Assembly (NCBI GenBank): GCA_958450365.1
Contig: CAUEEP010000735.1
Coordinates: 1,982,001 to 2,046,000, forward strand
Reading direction: 5' to 3'
Origin: Mesorhabditis belari
Lineage: Eukaryota > Nematoda > Chromadorea > Rhabditida > Rhabditidae
DNA length: 64,000 nucleotides
The position numbers were made by a program, and so were the translations under genes. The number at the start of each line of letters is the position of its first letter. Position 1 is the stretch's first letter. Shown here piece after piece: positions 11,451 to 22,051 of this stretch. Under the pieces are notes generated by a model, which did no database searches, had not been told where the DNA came from, and saw only the letters and a program-made list of their open reading frames with translations.

Positions 11451-11639
11451 GAATGAAATACTTTGGTCTTTAGAACCGTGGGCCTATTTGGAAATCAAAT
11501 CACGTGTATTAATACTAAAGAAGTGAAGGAATTGACAAGAAAAGGTAGATTTCGGAGAGGATCAAGTCTTAAGCCAAGTATAGTACTTAATTTTAGGCAA
11601 TTGCTTTAACCGTTGGAGACAAATGATAAATCAAATGAT

Positions 11640-11725
11640 AATTTCATATTTTAGATTGAACTCTTGACCTTTCTTTACGAGAAAATGCTGAGCAATGCGG
11701 TACCTTGGCTTGCCAAAAGAGAGAG
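11640..11725 (-). pseudogene. tRNA-derived pseudogene, second copy
   Basis: A diverged copy of the tRNA-like sequence at 11300-11385. It shares the GCAATGCGGTA and CTTGGCTTGCC flank and the minus-strand B-box region, but has lost part of the D arm. Confidence 0.45.
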
Positions 11726-12008
11726 GGAAAGACAAGGGGGAAGAAGAGAGGAAGAAGAGAGGAAGTTACAATAAGTTACAATAAGCTTAACGTAATGATA
11801 TCTAGTAACTTTAATCATTATCTTACTGTGTGCTTTTTTAAATCGCTTTACCGTTTATCGTTACCTTCAGGCTTGTAAACAAAAAAAAACGAAAAATTGA
11901 ATATTTTTTGATTTTCAAAACAAAATCCAACGAATCGAGCAGCTAAGCACGCGATGATACTCTTTACCCGGTCTTCTATTCAAAGAAATACGGTATATTA
12001 AGCCCGAT

Positions 12009-12170
12009 CTAGAAATCCGTCTAGGAGTCTCTAGAAATCGGTCTAGAGTCTCTAGAAATCGGTCTAGAGTCTCTAGAAATCGGTCTAGAGTCTCTAGAAA
12101 TCGGTCTAGAGTCTCTAGAAATCGGTCTAGAGTCTCTAGAAATCGGTCTAGAGTCTCTAGAAATCTAGAA
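12009..12170. repeat. Minisatellite, 21-bp unit
   Basis: About seven to eight near-perfect copies of a 21-bp unit containing GAAATCGGTCTAGAGTCTCT. It sits directly upstream of a Tc1-like fragment whose relative at 16.7 kb is followed by a single copy of the related motif CTATCTAGAAATCC. Confidence 0.95.
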
Positions 12171-12174
12171 ACTA

Positions 12175-12350
12175 GAAATGAAATGAAAAAGAAACGTTTC
12201 GACCGATGTAAACCACTAAAAAGACGTTTCGCTGCAAACCATCGTCATCAGATTCTCTTTATGGATGAGAAGTGGTTTGAAGTCGAACCGGCGCATAACA
12301 GTCAAAACGACAAAAGCTGGTCCAAAGGCTACTTCCAACTGCTTAGTTTT
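12175..12350 (+). pseudogene. Tc1/mariner transposase fragment
   Basis: The plus-strand frame reads RFDRCKPLKRRFAANHRH, then QILFMDEKWFEVEPAHNSQND. This is the region around the first catalytic aspartate of a Tc1/mariner-superfamily (IS630-like) transposase. The second and third catalytic residues are absent. It closely resembles the fragment at 16320-16470. Confidence 0.8.
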
Positions 12351-13734
12351 TAAATTCAAATATCTTAGACGCATCTTTCTGCACTGAAAAATTTACAATC
12401 CGTGGAATTTTCATATTTTTATGAAGAATTGACTTAACTCTGTCTAAATTTTAGAAAAAGTGCTCAAATTCGTTTCGTTTTAAAGGACATTTAAATCTCT
12501 TTTTAACATTTATTATTAACATTCGCGTTTTACTCTAAAATAATCACTAAACGGGGGCTTACTAGCTATTTATACTAGTCATTATTTGTCTTACTAGCTA
12601 TTTGCCACCATTATATATCGACGAGGAAATGTTGCAAAAGCAAATGTTAAATGCAAATGACTCAATTCACAACCGAATCTCTTCAAAAACATGCCACTTC
12701 GCGGTGTTTTTAAAGGAACAATGAGGCCAAAAATTGGCCATAAACTAGCATTTTCGCGTTTTACTCTAAAATAACCATTATACGACGCTTACTAGCTATT
12801 TATACTAGCCATTATTTATCGATGAGCAAATGTTAAATACAAATTACTCAATTCACAACTTTGATAACCGGCTACTGTAATTGTTAAGTGTCGTTATCAG
12901 TTATATTATTGAGTTTAAGATCTTTTTGAAGTTATACATCAAAAGATTTATAGACTAACTCAAAGATATTTCAAAATTAGCACAGGAAAGCAAAGGAAAA
13001 GCAAAGAAAGTCAGGTTTAGCCATTCTCAAAACATTGTTAGCTTGTTACTTATAACTTTTACTGCAAAAGCTGTTTGTAGTGCCATTTGACGAAAGTAAA
13101 CCGATCAGTTCAACCGTTTGATCAGTTCAACCGAAACAACTTTAGTATAAAGTTCAACTAAACCAAATCAATCACCGAAAACAGTTCAAAAGTGATTCAA
13201 GTTATTACGTGATTCTTAAAAAAATGAAGATTTCAAACGGCGATTAGTTGTTTTGATCCCGGAGAACTCTTGAAACGGCGATTAGTTGTTTTGAACTGTC
13301 CCGGGGAACTCTCGACGCTCGAAACGAGTCCCATCTCGGGAAAAGACAAAATTTGAGAAAACTCTACCAAAAAAGTGTGACTCAAATCGTAAAAATGTCA
13401 AGAAAATCTCCGTTCATCTCAATTTTTCTTATTTTCCTTTTGTTCTCACAAACACAAAAGCTCTCACAAACACAAACTTGGCTTATTTCGGAAAGAAACG
13501 AGTTGAGATTTTATCTATGAGAAATATGCGAAAAGATTTGGGATCTTTCAAAATATCTATGGATTTTTAAAGATCATAAAGAGATTTAGCGAATTGGAGT
13601 TTTTAAGGGATTTGTGAATGGATTTGGATTGGATTTGGATTGATATTGTCGGCAGTTGGGTGTTGTAATATAATTTCTTAATCAGTTTTATGTATATCGA
13701 TTAGTCGATTAAGAATCAAAGTAGCGTTTTCTAG
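12351..13734. other. No gene; ~100-bp direct duplication
   Basis: The segments at about 12521-12660 and 12751-12845 are related direct repeats (both contain TTCGCGTTTTACTCTAAAATAA and a TTACTAGCTATTTATACTAG motif). The rest is unremarkable AT-rich DNA. Confidence 0.5.
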
Positions 13735-13921
13735 ATAGTGAGTTGGTGACTACTTTACCGTTTCTAAGCTTTCCCAGAAGCTCAACACTCTAATCCCTCA
13801 CTAGATCTCATCGTCAGCTACATTTTCCGACTCCACATCAACAGGTTCTGATAAGCGGTTCTCGAGATTTCGAGGAATTTAGGCGAGGCTTAAGGTGCGC
13901 TACTATTAGAGAAAATACGGT
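13735..13921. mobile_element. MITE family 1, copy 1 (one end truncated)
   Basis: Carries the family core (GCTCAACACTCTAATCC, CTAGATCTCATCGTCAGCTA, TCTCGAGATTTCGAGGAATT) and one complete terminus, ACTATTAGAGAAAATACGGT. The opposite terminus is missing. Confidence 0.85.
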
Positions 13922-14159
13922 AGATGGCGACAATATTTAAACAATATTAGGACACCATTAATTAATGAAAGAATGAGAAGAGCTCGACTTTGTCAATCGA
14001 TAGAGTGCTCACCGTCGAGGCGCCACTTCCACAGCTCGCCATTCAACATTAGAGATTTTACTATAAGATACTCAGATACTTATTCATCTGACGACCACAT
14101 TTCCTCTAATTTGCATACAAAAGTACATTTCATCTTGCACTAGGTTCCAACTATTTTAT

Positions 14160-14377
14160 ATACCGTATTTTCTCTAATAGTAGTGCACTGGGCCGAGTTG
14201 ATGACTATTTTACGGTTTCAAAGCTTTCCCAAAAGCCCAACACTCAAATCCCCCACTAGATCTCATCGTCAGCTACATTTTCCGACCCCACACAGATAGG
14301 TTCTGATAAGCGGTTCTCGACATTTCGAGGAATTTAGGCGACGCTCTTGGTGCACTACTATTAGACTACAATACGGT
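14160..14377. mobile_element. MITE family 1, copy 2
   Basis: Starts TACCGTATTTTCTCTAATAG and ends with the slightly altered inverse CTACTATTAGACTACAATAC. About 218 bp, same internal core as the other copies. Confidence 0.9.
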
Positions 14378-15394
14378 ACTCATAATCGGCTAGCCGGTTA
14401 TGATTTTCACTAGCGTTTGCTTCAAAAATCGGCTACGACATATAAATGATTAAAGTAAACTGGTTTATCAATCATTTAAAGGATCAAATCCGTTTTGCAG
14501 TATTTCAGATAAGTTTTTGAGTATAGCGGGCTGTGAATTTATAGCAAAGTGTAGCCAAATTTAAGGCAAAAATCGATCCCAGTAGTTTGAACATAGGAAT
14601 CGATTGGAGCTATTCATTTTATTGAGTCTACCAAATTTTAAATCCAAATCGATTGGGTTTAAATTTTAGTTTAATTTAAATTTTGTAAAATTTATTAGCC
14701 TATCTTGAAGAAGAGATTCGAAAAGTCATAAAAGTGAGATCATAAAAGTCAAAATGATCAATCTTGTGCACCGTTTTGATTAAGACAAATGAATTGATCA
14801 ATTTTGAATGAACATTTTGACAGAAAGTAACTTGATGAGTAAATGATCATTATTATTCTCAAAGAGCTTACCTTTCATTTTACCGTGATTCTTGTCGCAA
14901 ATCTTGAAAGTTCAAAGTCGATTAGTTCAAAGCTCCAAGAAAGTTGGAAATGTCTATTTGCGAAGCCAAGAATCCATTTGCGAATTCAAGAATCTCGCGA
15001 GAATCCATTCCATTTCCATTTCCATTTATTGGGTCCAGAAGGGATTTGTCTCACGTGCAGTTTCGTTTGTAGAAATCAATGAACCGAATCCCATATTGAC
15101 GTTTAATGGTCTTTTCTTGCGTCAGAGATTCGTCAATCTTTGGCAAAGTGAGGAATTTTGAGAATTTCATGAAAACATTCTTTTCTTGATGACCTTGACT
15201 TAATTTGACGAATCTGTCAAGTTTAGGGATCATTGATTTTGTGACAAATCAATGATCAAAAAAAGTTGCAATCTGGCAAATATCAAATTTCAATGAAAAT
15301 CAATGAAATTTCGATGAAATTTCCGACTCACAAAGCGGATTGAAATTTCCGAATCACAAAGCGGGACCGTTAAAAGGCCTCCCTCCGCTCTATT
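14378..15394. other. No gene seen
   Basis: AT-rich. The open frames at 14843-15233 overlap on both strands and show no family signature. No convincing splice sites link them. Confidence 0.35.
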
Positions 15395-15455
15395 CAATGC
15401 CAGAGCGTTTCGCTCGAACGCGACATGTCGAGGGTTCAATTCCCGCAATTTTAAA
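15395..15455 (+). pseudogene. tRNA-like relic
   Basis: Contains GCGTT/AACGC flanking a 7-base loop, a short hairpin (GACATGTC) where a long variable arm would be, and a B-box-like GGGTTCAATTCCC. The acceptor and D stems are not convincing. Probably a class II tRNA-derived relic. Confidence 0.35.
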
Positions 15456-15499
15456 CTTTTGCTTTTAGCCGTTTACTAATGAAATATTAAAATGCTAAT

Positions 15500-15612
15500 T
15501 TATGCTGCTTGAATGCTAACAAAAAGCTGTTTGAATGCCAACAAAAAGCTGCTTCAATGCTGCTTGAATGCTAACAAAAAGCTGCTTGAATGCTGCTTGA
15601 ATGCCAACAAAG
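15500..15612. repeat. Short array of TGAATGCTAACAAAAAGCTG-type units
   Basis: Five imperfect copies of a unit combining TGCTGCTTGAATGC with TAACAAAAAGC. Confidence 0.8.
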
Positions 15613-15734
15613 TCTATGATTTCGGATTCATTTTTCTTTTTACCTTTTTTGATTATCCTTTGATTTTATTGCATACTTTTATTGCATACATTCGTTTTTT
15701 TTAGGATGAAGTCTTTTCTCAACCAACTCGACGC

Positions 15735-16064
15735 GTATCAAGTCTACTAGAGAAATCGCAAAGCTGTTGGGCCGCAATCACAATTGCATTCGACGTTATT
15801 TAAAGAACAAGAACGTGACCACTCCTAAAAAGAAGACTGGGCCCAAACCTCAGCCTACATCTCGAGCTAAGCGTCACATTGTGAATTCAATTCATGGAAA
15901 GTCTATCAATAAGGCCAAAAATGAGCTGAAAATCGATGCTTCTAAGACAACAATCTGGCGTGTCGCCAAAGAAAATCCTCATATCGATCGTGAACGCCTA
16001 AAACAACAGCCTACCTTAAAGCAAGAGCATAAGAAAGCCCGTCTAGACTTTACCACAAATCATA
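15735..16064 (+). pseudogene. Tc3-like transposase N-terminal fragment
   Basis: The plus-strand frame contains STREIAKLLGRNHNCIRRYL, then TTPKKKTGPKPQPTSRAKRH, then INKAKNELKIDASKTTIWRV. That is the bipartite helix-turn-helix DNA-binding region of a Tc1/Tc3-type transposase. It ends at about 16064 before any catalytic motif. The following 100 bases duplicate nearby sequence (LKQEHKK region), and then a different Tc1-like fragment starts. Confidence 0.7.
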
Positions 16065-16164
16065 TGAACTTGATTTTTCTTTCATTTTTACGGATTCATT
16101 TTTCTCTTTACCTTTCAAATCAAAAGCCTGCCTTAAAGCAAGAGCAGAAGCGAACGTATCTACT

Positions 16165-16590
16165 AACGATGACCTAAAGTTGATCGGAAATCTCAAGCGG
16201 AATGCAACCACCACAAAGAACTCGACTCGGAAAATCGCCACCGCTATTGGCATTGGATCAACTTCGGTTCGACGAATCCTCAAGAAAGCTGGATTCAAGG
16301 CAAGAAAAAAAATAGAAGGCATGAGCGATGAAATGAGAAAGAAACAGTTGGACCGATGTAAACAACTAAAAAGACGTTTTGCTGCAAACCATCGTCGTCA
16401 GATTCTCTTTACTGATGAGAAGTGGTTTGACGTCGAACAGGCGCATAACAGTCAAAACGACAAAAGCTACTTCCATTCAATGATAGGATTTCTTTCAAAG
16501 CAACAAAAGTCATAACAAATAATGATTTGGGCAGGAGTTACGTACAGTGGAAAAACATCATTAATTTTCATTCCCAAAACGGTTCATTTC
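16165..16590 (+). pseudogene. Tc1-like transposase central fragment
   Basis: The plus-strand frame contains a second HTH (NSTRKIATAIGIGSTSVRRI), then RFAANHRRQILFTDEKWFDV with the first catalytic Asp, and after a stop/frameshift MIWAGVTYSGKTSLIFIP, which approaches the second Asp. The C-terminal third is missing. It closely matches the relic at 12175-12350. Confidence 0.75.
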
Positions 16591-16747
16591 TGGTTTCTTA
16601 CACTTAAAAATTCATAATTTTGCTTAAAATCATCATTTTTTTAAAATAACTGCTTAGTTTTTATATTAAAATATCTTAGACGCATCTTTCTGCAAAGGAG
16701 GAAAAAATGTATATGTTAAGTCCTATCTAGAAATCCATTCGATGTAA

Positions 16748-16813
16748 AATCAAGCCGATCACTCTAAATCGAAGTCTGGATCGGAGGTCTGATTTAGAGT
16801 GATCGGCTTGATT
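16748..16813. repeat. Perfect 23-bp hairpin
   Basis: AATCAAGCCGATCACTCTAA at 16748 is matched by its reverse complement ending at 16813, around a ~20-base loop. Related half-sites follow to about 16885. Confidence 0.85.
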
Positions 16814-17080
16814 CTAGATCGTACGTTTGACCTCACTTCACTCTGGATCGGATGTCTGATCTAGAATTAGTCTAGATCAGACGTTTGAGATAGTTGATTT
16901 CTATGTGAGAGAGTCGCTTTAACTACCGCAAGAATGCAATACGGTAGTTCGTCTTTCTTTGTCAATTCTCGAATTATAGGTTTTATAAATTTTCAGGTAC
17001 GGTATTCTAAGAAACAAGCATGCTTTATTTTGAAAACTTATCGTACTTTTTTGCTAGAGCAAAGCAAACGGTAACCCGTC

Positions 17081-17180
17081 ACAATAAGCCCATTTGATTC
17101 AGTGTTAAGGCTGGAGATTTTCCTTTGTGGCCTCAAAGGAAAATCTCCAGCCTTAACACTGAATCAAATGGGCTTATTGT
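17081..17180. repeat. Perfect 47-bp inverted repeat, 6-bp loop
   Basis: The left arm 17081-17127 (starts ACAATAAGCCCATTTGATTC) and the right arm 17134-17180 are exact reverse complements around TGGCCT. As RNA this would form an uninterrupted 47-bp hairpin. It could be a pre-miRNA/siRNA-like hairpin, a tiny MITE or a replication-slippage product. No flanking target duplication is obvious. Confidence 0.9.
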
Positions 17181-17969
17181 AATGATAATGAACCCATGAA
17201 CCCAAAATTATAAACACATTATCTGAGCACAATTGAAATCTGTTCAAAAACATTCACACATTTCTTGCAATGCAAGTCCTCTAAAAAGAGGCTAAGCGTC
17301 ATTTTTTCTTCTCTCATCGTAAGTTTGCACAGCTTTTGTAGAAAAAAATTGGGATATTATCGCAAAATACGCTAACGCTTTGGAATTTTAGCTTTGTTCA
17401 AAGAAAATGTGGACGAAAAGAGAAAAACGCAAAAACGATTTTATACTAGTGATTTAAATTAGTTTAATGATATTCAGTTAAACAACTGAATATCTTATTT
17501 TAGCTGAATATCTTGTAAATAATAGATGGGCTTTTTTTATTCTTGTGGAAAGCTTTACTCGTTTTCAAGTTCTAGTTGTGTTTTTGGATTTGGTTTAAGC
17601 AATCATTAGTAGTTAGTAGTCTCATTAGTAGGACACTCATTAGTAGGACAGAAATCTAAATAACAATTTTATAGTGGTCACCAATTCACTCACTAAACTT
17701 TCAAATTTTCGAATTTTTTGAGAATTTCTTCTTTTCGACTTTTCCCCTCTATGGCGACGTTGCACATCAGCATTTTTGCGTTGGCAATGGAAGCTTTTAT
17801 GAGAAAAAATAGCGAATACGCGTCCTATGAACATTTCGGTCAAAAACTTCCTCTTTTCTTTCCCAAAAGGCGCAATCGATTACGCATTGTAATCAGGCAA
17901 CGCGGCGTGGCTTTCGATAATTTTAGGGTTTTGCTTTTAATTTGTTTTTGATCAAGAAATCTATAATTC
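17181..17969. other. Upstream region of GALNT, no gene seen
   Basis: Overlapping short frames at 17640-17951 on both strands lack domains. This stretch may contain the promoter of the following gene; no specific motif was identified. Confidence 0.35.
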
Positions 17970-17980
17970 TATATTTTTAG
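17970..17980 (+). promoter_or_regulatory. Probable trans-splice acceptor for GALNT
   Basis: CTATATTTTTAG ends 22 bases before the ATG at 18003. A strong nematode-type acceptor with no matching upstream coding exon fits a spliced-leader addition site. A 5' UTR cis-intron is the alternative. Confidence 0.5.
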
Positions 17981-18002
17981 GTTTCTGGATTGAACTAATT
18001 TG

Positions 18003-20762
18003 ATGTCACGCCTCTTCTTGCGATATGTTGTTCCACGTCGAAAGGAAGGAATCATTAACATAGTTGATTGTTTTGACATTTTTGGTTTTAAATCAAGCTT
18101 AGGCAATTGTTTGCTTGCTCCTGTTTGGATTATATCTTTATGCTAACAAGAAAAGTAGACATGATTCGGCTGTTCAAGTGCAACAAGTACAACATCATCC
18201 CAGGGACATTGGAGAACAGGTAGGTTTTTCTGTTTTTAGAATCAAACTAAGATCAAATTATGCTGTTTTATTCCAAAAGACTTGTGAAAAAGAATAAGTC
18301 AAAGTAAATTTGATGCTTGTACTTTAACTCACTATATTTATGCTAGCTTTGTTGAAACTGATATTGCTTTAAAAGTCAACTTTAGAATAGACCTGGCGCT
18401 CGCTACATCCGTCCCGACTACTCGAAAAGCCGAACTGGCCCGGGAGAAAATGGGCATGCTGTCGTCCCGGGTGCTGATGAGAACGAAGCCGTAGAGAAAG
18501 ATATGAAGGATTGGTTTATGAATGTACATGCCAGGTAGGCCATTGAGGAAGATAGATAAATTCTAAATTTAGCGATAAAATCTCCTTGGATCGTAGCATT
18601 CCGGATGTGCGCCGTGAAGAATGTCGAAAGATTCAATATGACCTCAAGACGCTGCCCGATGCATCGGTTGGCTTTAAAATTGGATTTGGAGTACGAAAGG
18701 TTAGGTGGTGATCATTTTCACGGATGAAGCATGGACCCCGTTGATACGCACGGTGCATTCTGTCGTCAATAGAAGTCCTCCCGAATTGCTGCGCGAAGTT
18801 ATCCTTCTTGACGATTTTTCACAGCGAGGTTATAATTTTCGTTATCTGCCTTTTGTAAACATTTTACATTTAGAGGAACTGAAAGGACATTTGGATGAGT
18901 ACGTGAAACAATTTGATGGCCTCGTCAAGATTATTCGCAGCGACGTTAGGCTTGGGCTTATTCGTGCAAAACTCTTGGGAGGTGGACGGTTAATTTTTAA
19001 TTGCATAATGAGTTTTTAGGAAAACATGCAACAGGTGAAGTCGTTGTTTTTCTCGATTCCCATTGCGAGGCCACTATTGGCTGGTAAATCAAACAATTTA
19101 AATAAGCCTATCAATTTTAGGCTTGAACCCATTGTCGCTCGAATTCAAGCAAAACCTTCAGCAGTTGTATGCCCAATCATTGATCACATTGACGCAAAAA
19201 CTTTGGCATATTCAGGTTAGTTGAATAGCTGAATAACCGAATAACTGAATTTGCATAACAAACTTGATTCTTAGGTGATCCGTATGCAACGTCAATTGGA
19301 GGGTTTTCTTGGGCTCTTCACTTCACTTGGGAAGGAATGTCAGAAGCTGAGAGAAGTCGACGCACGTCGGATACGCAAGAAATTCGGTAGGCTGTTACTT
19401 TAATATACCGTATAAGTAAGTTCCTGTCAAAAGGTCTTTAATCCTTAAAAGGAAAATAAACTTAGGTAAAAAAACAAATTTTTCTTGAAAAGAAAAATTA
19501 ACTTGAGAAACACCGACTTTAGGTCCCCAACTATGGCCGGTGGCCTTCTCGCGGCTAATCGAAAATATTTCTTCGATGTTGGTGGTTATGATGCAGAAAT
19601 GGACATTTGGGGCGGTGAAAATCTGGAGATCTCGTTTCGGGTATATAATAGTGAGTTGTAACATAATTTTCTGTCCTTAGGTTTGGATGTGCGGAGGATC
19701 GATAGAATTCATCCCATGCTCTCATGTTGGACATATCTTCCGTGCTGGGCATCCATACAACATGACTGGACGTGGAGGCAAGACTTATCTAAAGTCTGAC
19801 CAGTACATTTTCTTATAGGAAACAAAGATGTACATGGAACGAACTCCAAACGACTTGCTGACGTGTGGATGGATGACTATAAACGACTCTATTACTTGCA
19901 CAGACCGGATTTGAGGGTCAATTTTTTCAGTTGGATTAAGAAATAAAATATTTAGACCAAAGATGTTGGAGACATTTCGGACAGGAAAGCTCTTCGTGAA
20001 AAGCTGCAATGTAAATCGTTCAAATGGTTTGTGGGTTTATGTAACCGTTTTAACAAGTATTTTAGGTATCTTGATAACATCATTCCTGGCAAATTCGTGT
20101 TGGATGAGGATGTGCTTGCATATGGAATGGCAAGTTTTTGACGAATTAATTTGAATGGCATTTTCTTAAGGCTTTCACCAAAGTCAGTGGCGTTAAAATG
20201 TGTCTGGATACCCTGCAACGGGACGAGAAGCTCAGTCAAATGTTGGGCGTTTACCATTGTCAATCTGGTGGCAGTTCGGCCCAAGTGGGTTTTTGGAAAT
20301 TCCAGTATTAATCGGTATATCCTAAATAAAGAAGTTCAATATTTATATCTTTTGACTACTTTGACTGCATTCAGGTATTTTCCCTCTCCAACCAACGCCA
20401 CTTGCGACGAGAAGATAACTGTGCTCAAGTCGAGAAGGGAACACGAGAAGAAACTGGTAGAATTCGCATGCAAAGCTGTGCTATTAATCCACAAACATGG
20501 ACTCAAAAGGTGCCTTTGGATTGCCCAGTTTTATGTAGCTCTTGCAAGATTAACTGCGATTGTATATTCCCAGAAATTTTTTTGTTTAGGGCTCTCAACT
20601 TGTCAACGATGCAACGGGACTTTGTTTATCAACGAAGGATCTAAAGCCTGGAGATGATGTAATAGTTGTCAGGTTGGTACAAATTTTCGACTAACTTCAA
20701 CAGCCCATTTTAGTTGTGATTCGTCGGACGCTCATCAACTTTGGACATTCCAGAAACCATAA
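18003..20762 (+). CDS. Polypeptide N-acetylgalactosaminyltransferase (GT27)
   Basis: Transfers GalNAc from UDP-GalNAc to Ser/Thr, starting mucin-type O-glycosylation in the Golgi. Exons: 18003-18062, 18103-18219, 18386-18534, 18573-18666, 18705-18828, 18874-18981, 19020-19083, 19121-19215, 19275-19386, 19523-19640, 19681-19777, 19819-19916, 19956-20026, 20066-20129, 20171-20284, 20375-20509, 20590-20672, 20714-20762. They join in frame to 583 aa, normal for the family. A signal anchor (residues ~17-34) gives type II topology. The catalytic domain has the DXH metal site (DSH, 230-232) and WGGENLE (337-343). A ricin-type lectin domain starts near 457 (MCLDTL; final QLWTFQKP). Introns 11 (19778) and 14 (20130) use GC donors (GCAAG). 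It resembles nematode GLY proteins; the exact paralogue is unresolved. Confidence 0.95.
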
Positions 20763-20897
20763 TTTTTCAAGTTTGTGTGCCTCTTTTTGTATTTATTTTT
20801 TACGAGTATTTTAACTTTTGTCATTCAGGCTATTACTACCAAATTCTTTGATTTTCCTGTGATATCTCCAAACCTCCTGTGATATCTCCAAATTTAT

Positions 20898-21637
20898 GGA
20901 GCACCGCCCATTTGCACAACTTTTTTGGCCTCTAACCCTACGACCTTTTGGTCTATTTAGACTATATGGGTATCAAAAAATCTTCGCACATTTTTCTATC
21001 ATAATAAGCTTACAGAAAACAAAAATGATGAAAAATAAGAAAGTTATGAATTTTTTATGGTCGGGAAGCCACCTTTCAGTTTTTGAGACTAATTCAATTG
21101 TAACTTTTATTCTATTTGATCGATTCGAATGAAATAGCTACCAAAATGTAGCTCTCGATGAGATCTAAAAATATCCGAAAGAAAATTGGCAAAAGGAGTA
21201 GAGATGAGCAAGCAGTAGCCCAAAAAGATTGCTTTTCTCATTTTTAACTTTGAAAAAGAGACTTAAAACGCTCCGAAATCTATCACCTCTACTCCATTTG
21301 CCAATTTTCTTTGGGATATTTTTAGAACTCATCGAGGGCTACATTATGATAGAAAAATGTGCGAAGATTTTTTGATAACCATATAATCCAAATGCCGTAA
21401 AAACTCTAATAGAAGCTCCCCATAGGAGCATCGCGTAGTCTAAGTTTACTCTCAAACAAACGCTCGACACCAGTACGTTTGTTTCTGCGCGCTTGGATAT
21501 CAAATTAAAGTAGAGAGGATGGGTGCTTTTTTGAAATACAACATATTTTTAGCATTAATCAGCGCTTAGAAAAAAATGATGGAGAATTAGCAAAAAAGAG
21601 GTGATTTTCGTCGAAGTTGTGCAAATGGGGGTGCCCG
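20898..21637. repeat. Nested foldback element
   Basis: The outer inverted repeat is GGAGCACCGCCCATTTGCAC near 20898 against GTGCAAATGGGGGTGCCC near 21620. A second inverted pair lies inside (GGTATCAAAAAATCTTCGCA at about 20970; its complement at about 21365), and a third (TTGGCAAAAGGAGTAGAGAT at about 21190; its complement at about 21295). It sits between GALNT and DENR and is probably a MITE with MITE-like modules inside. Confidence 0.75.
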
Positions 21638-22040
21638 TATTTATTTATCCCAAAGTGGTCAAATCATAAAGCTGCTGTGATATATTTTTTCGGGGCATTT
21701 TTGGAAAGAGCTTTTAGGTTTTATTGGTTAGGCATTGTTATGGATTGATTGTGCAATTTCTTTGAGTAACCAAATGAATTTTCTAGTCATATGTTTTTAA
21801 TAAAGTTTTTATGGTTGTTTACATATTGAGTAAATGGCTTAGACCATTAAAATTTCTTATTGGATTGGTTGGACAATTTTGTTTTTCGTCAACTTGCCGG
21901 ATGTGGTGCAATTGCTTAAATTTTCCAGTTGTACACGTTACGAAAAGTGGATCTTTGCGATGCTTTTTTACGATTATATAATTCATCTGATTACTTACTA
22001 ATGTTTCTTTACGAGTTTTTACTAAGTTATTAATTTAAAA
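21638..22040. other. Spacer upstream of DENR
   Basis: AT-rich, nothing recognised apart from the acceptor at its right edge. Presumably contains promoter sequence. Confidence 0.4.
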
Positions 22041-22046
22041 TTCTAG
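22036..22046 (+). promoter_or_regulatory. Probable trans-splice acceptor for DENR
   Basis: AAAATTCTAG ends five bases before the ATG at 22052, leaving a 5-base leader. That is typical of spliced-leader acceptors. Confidence 0.5.
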
Positions 22047-22051
22047 GCAAG

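Noticed and set aside
19952..20284. Minus-strand ORFs over the GALNT gene
   Set aside because: Shadow frames of confirmed plus-strand exons.
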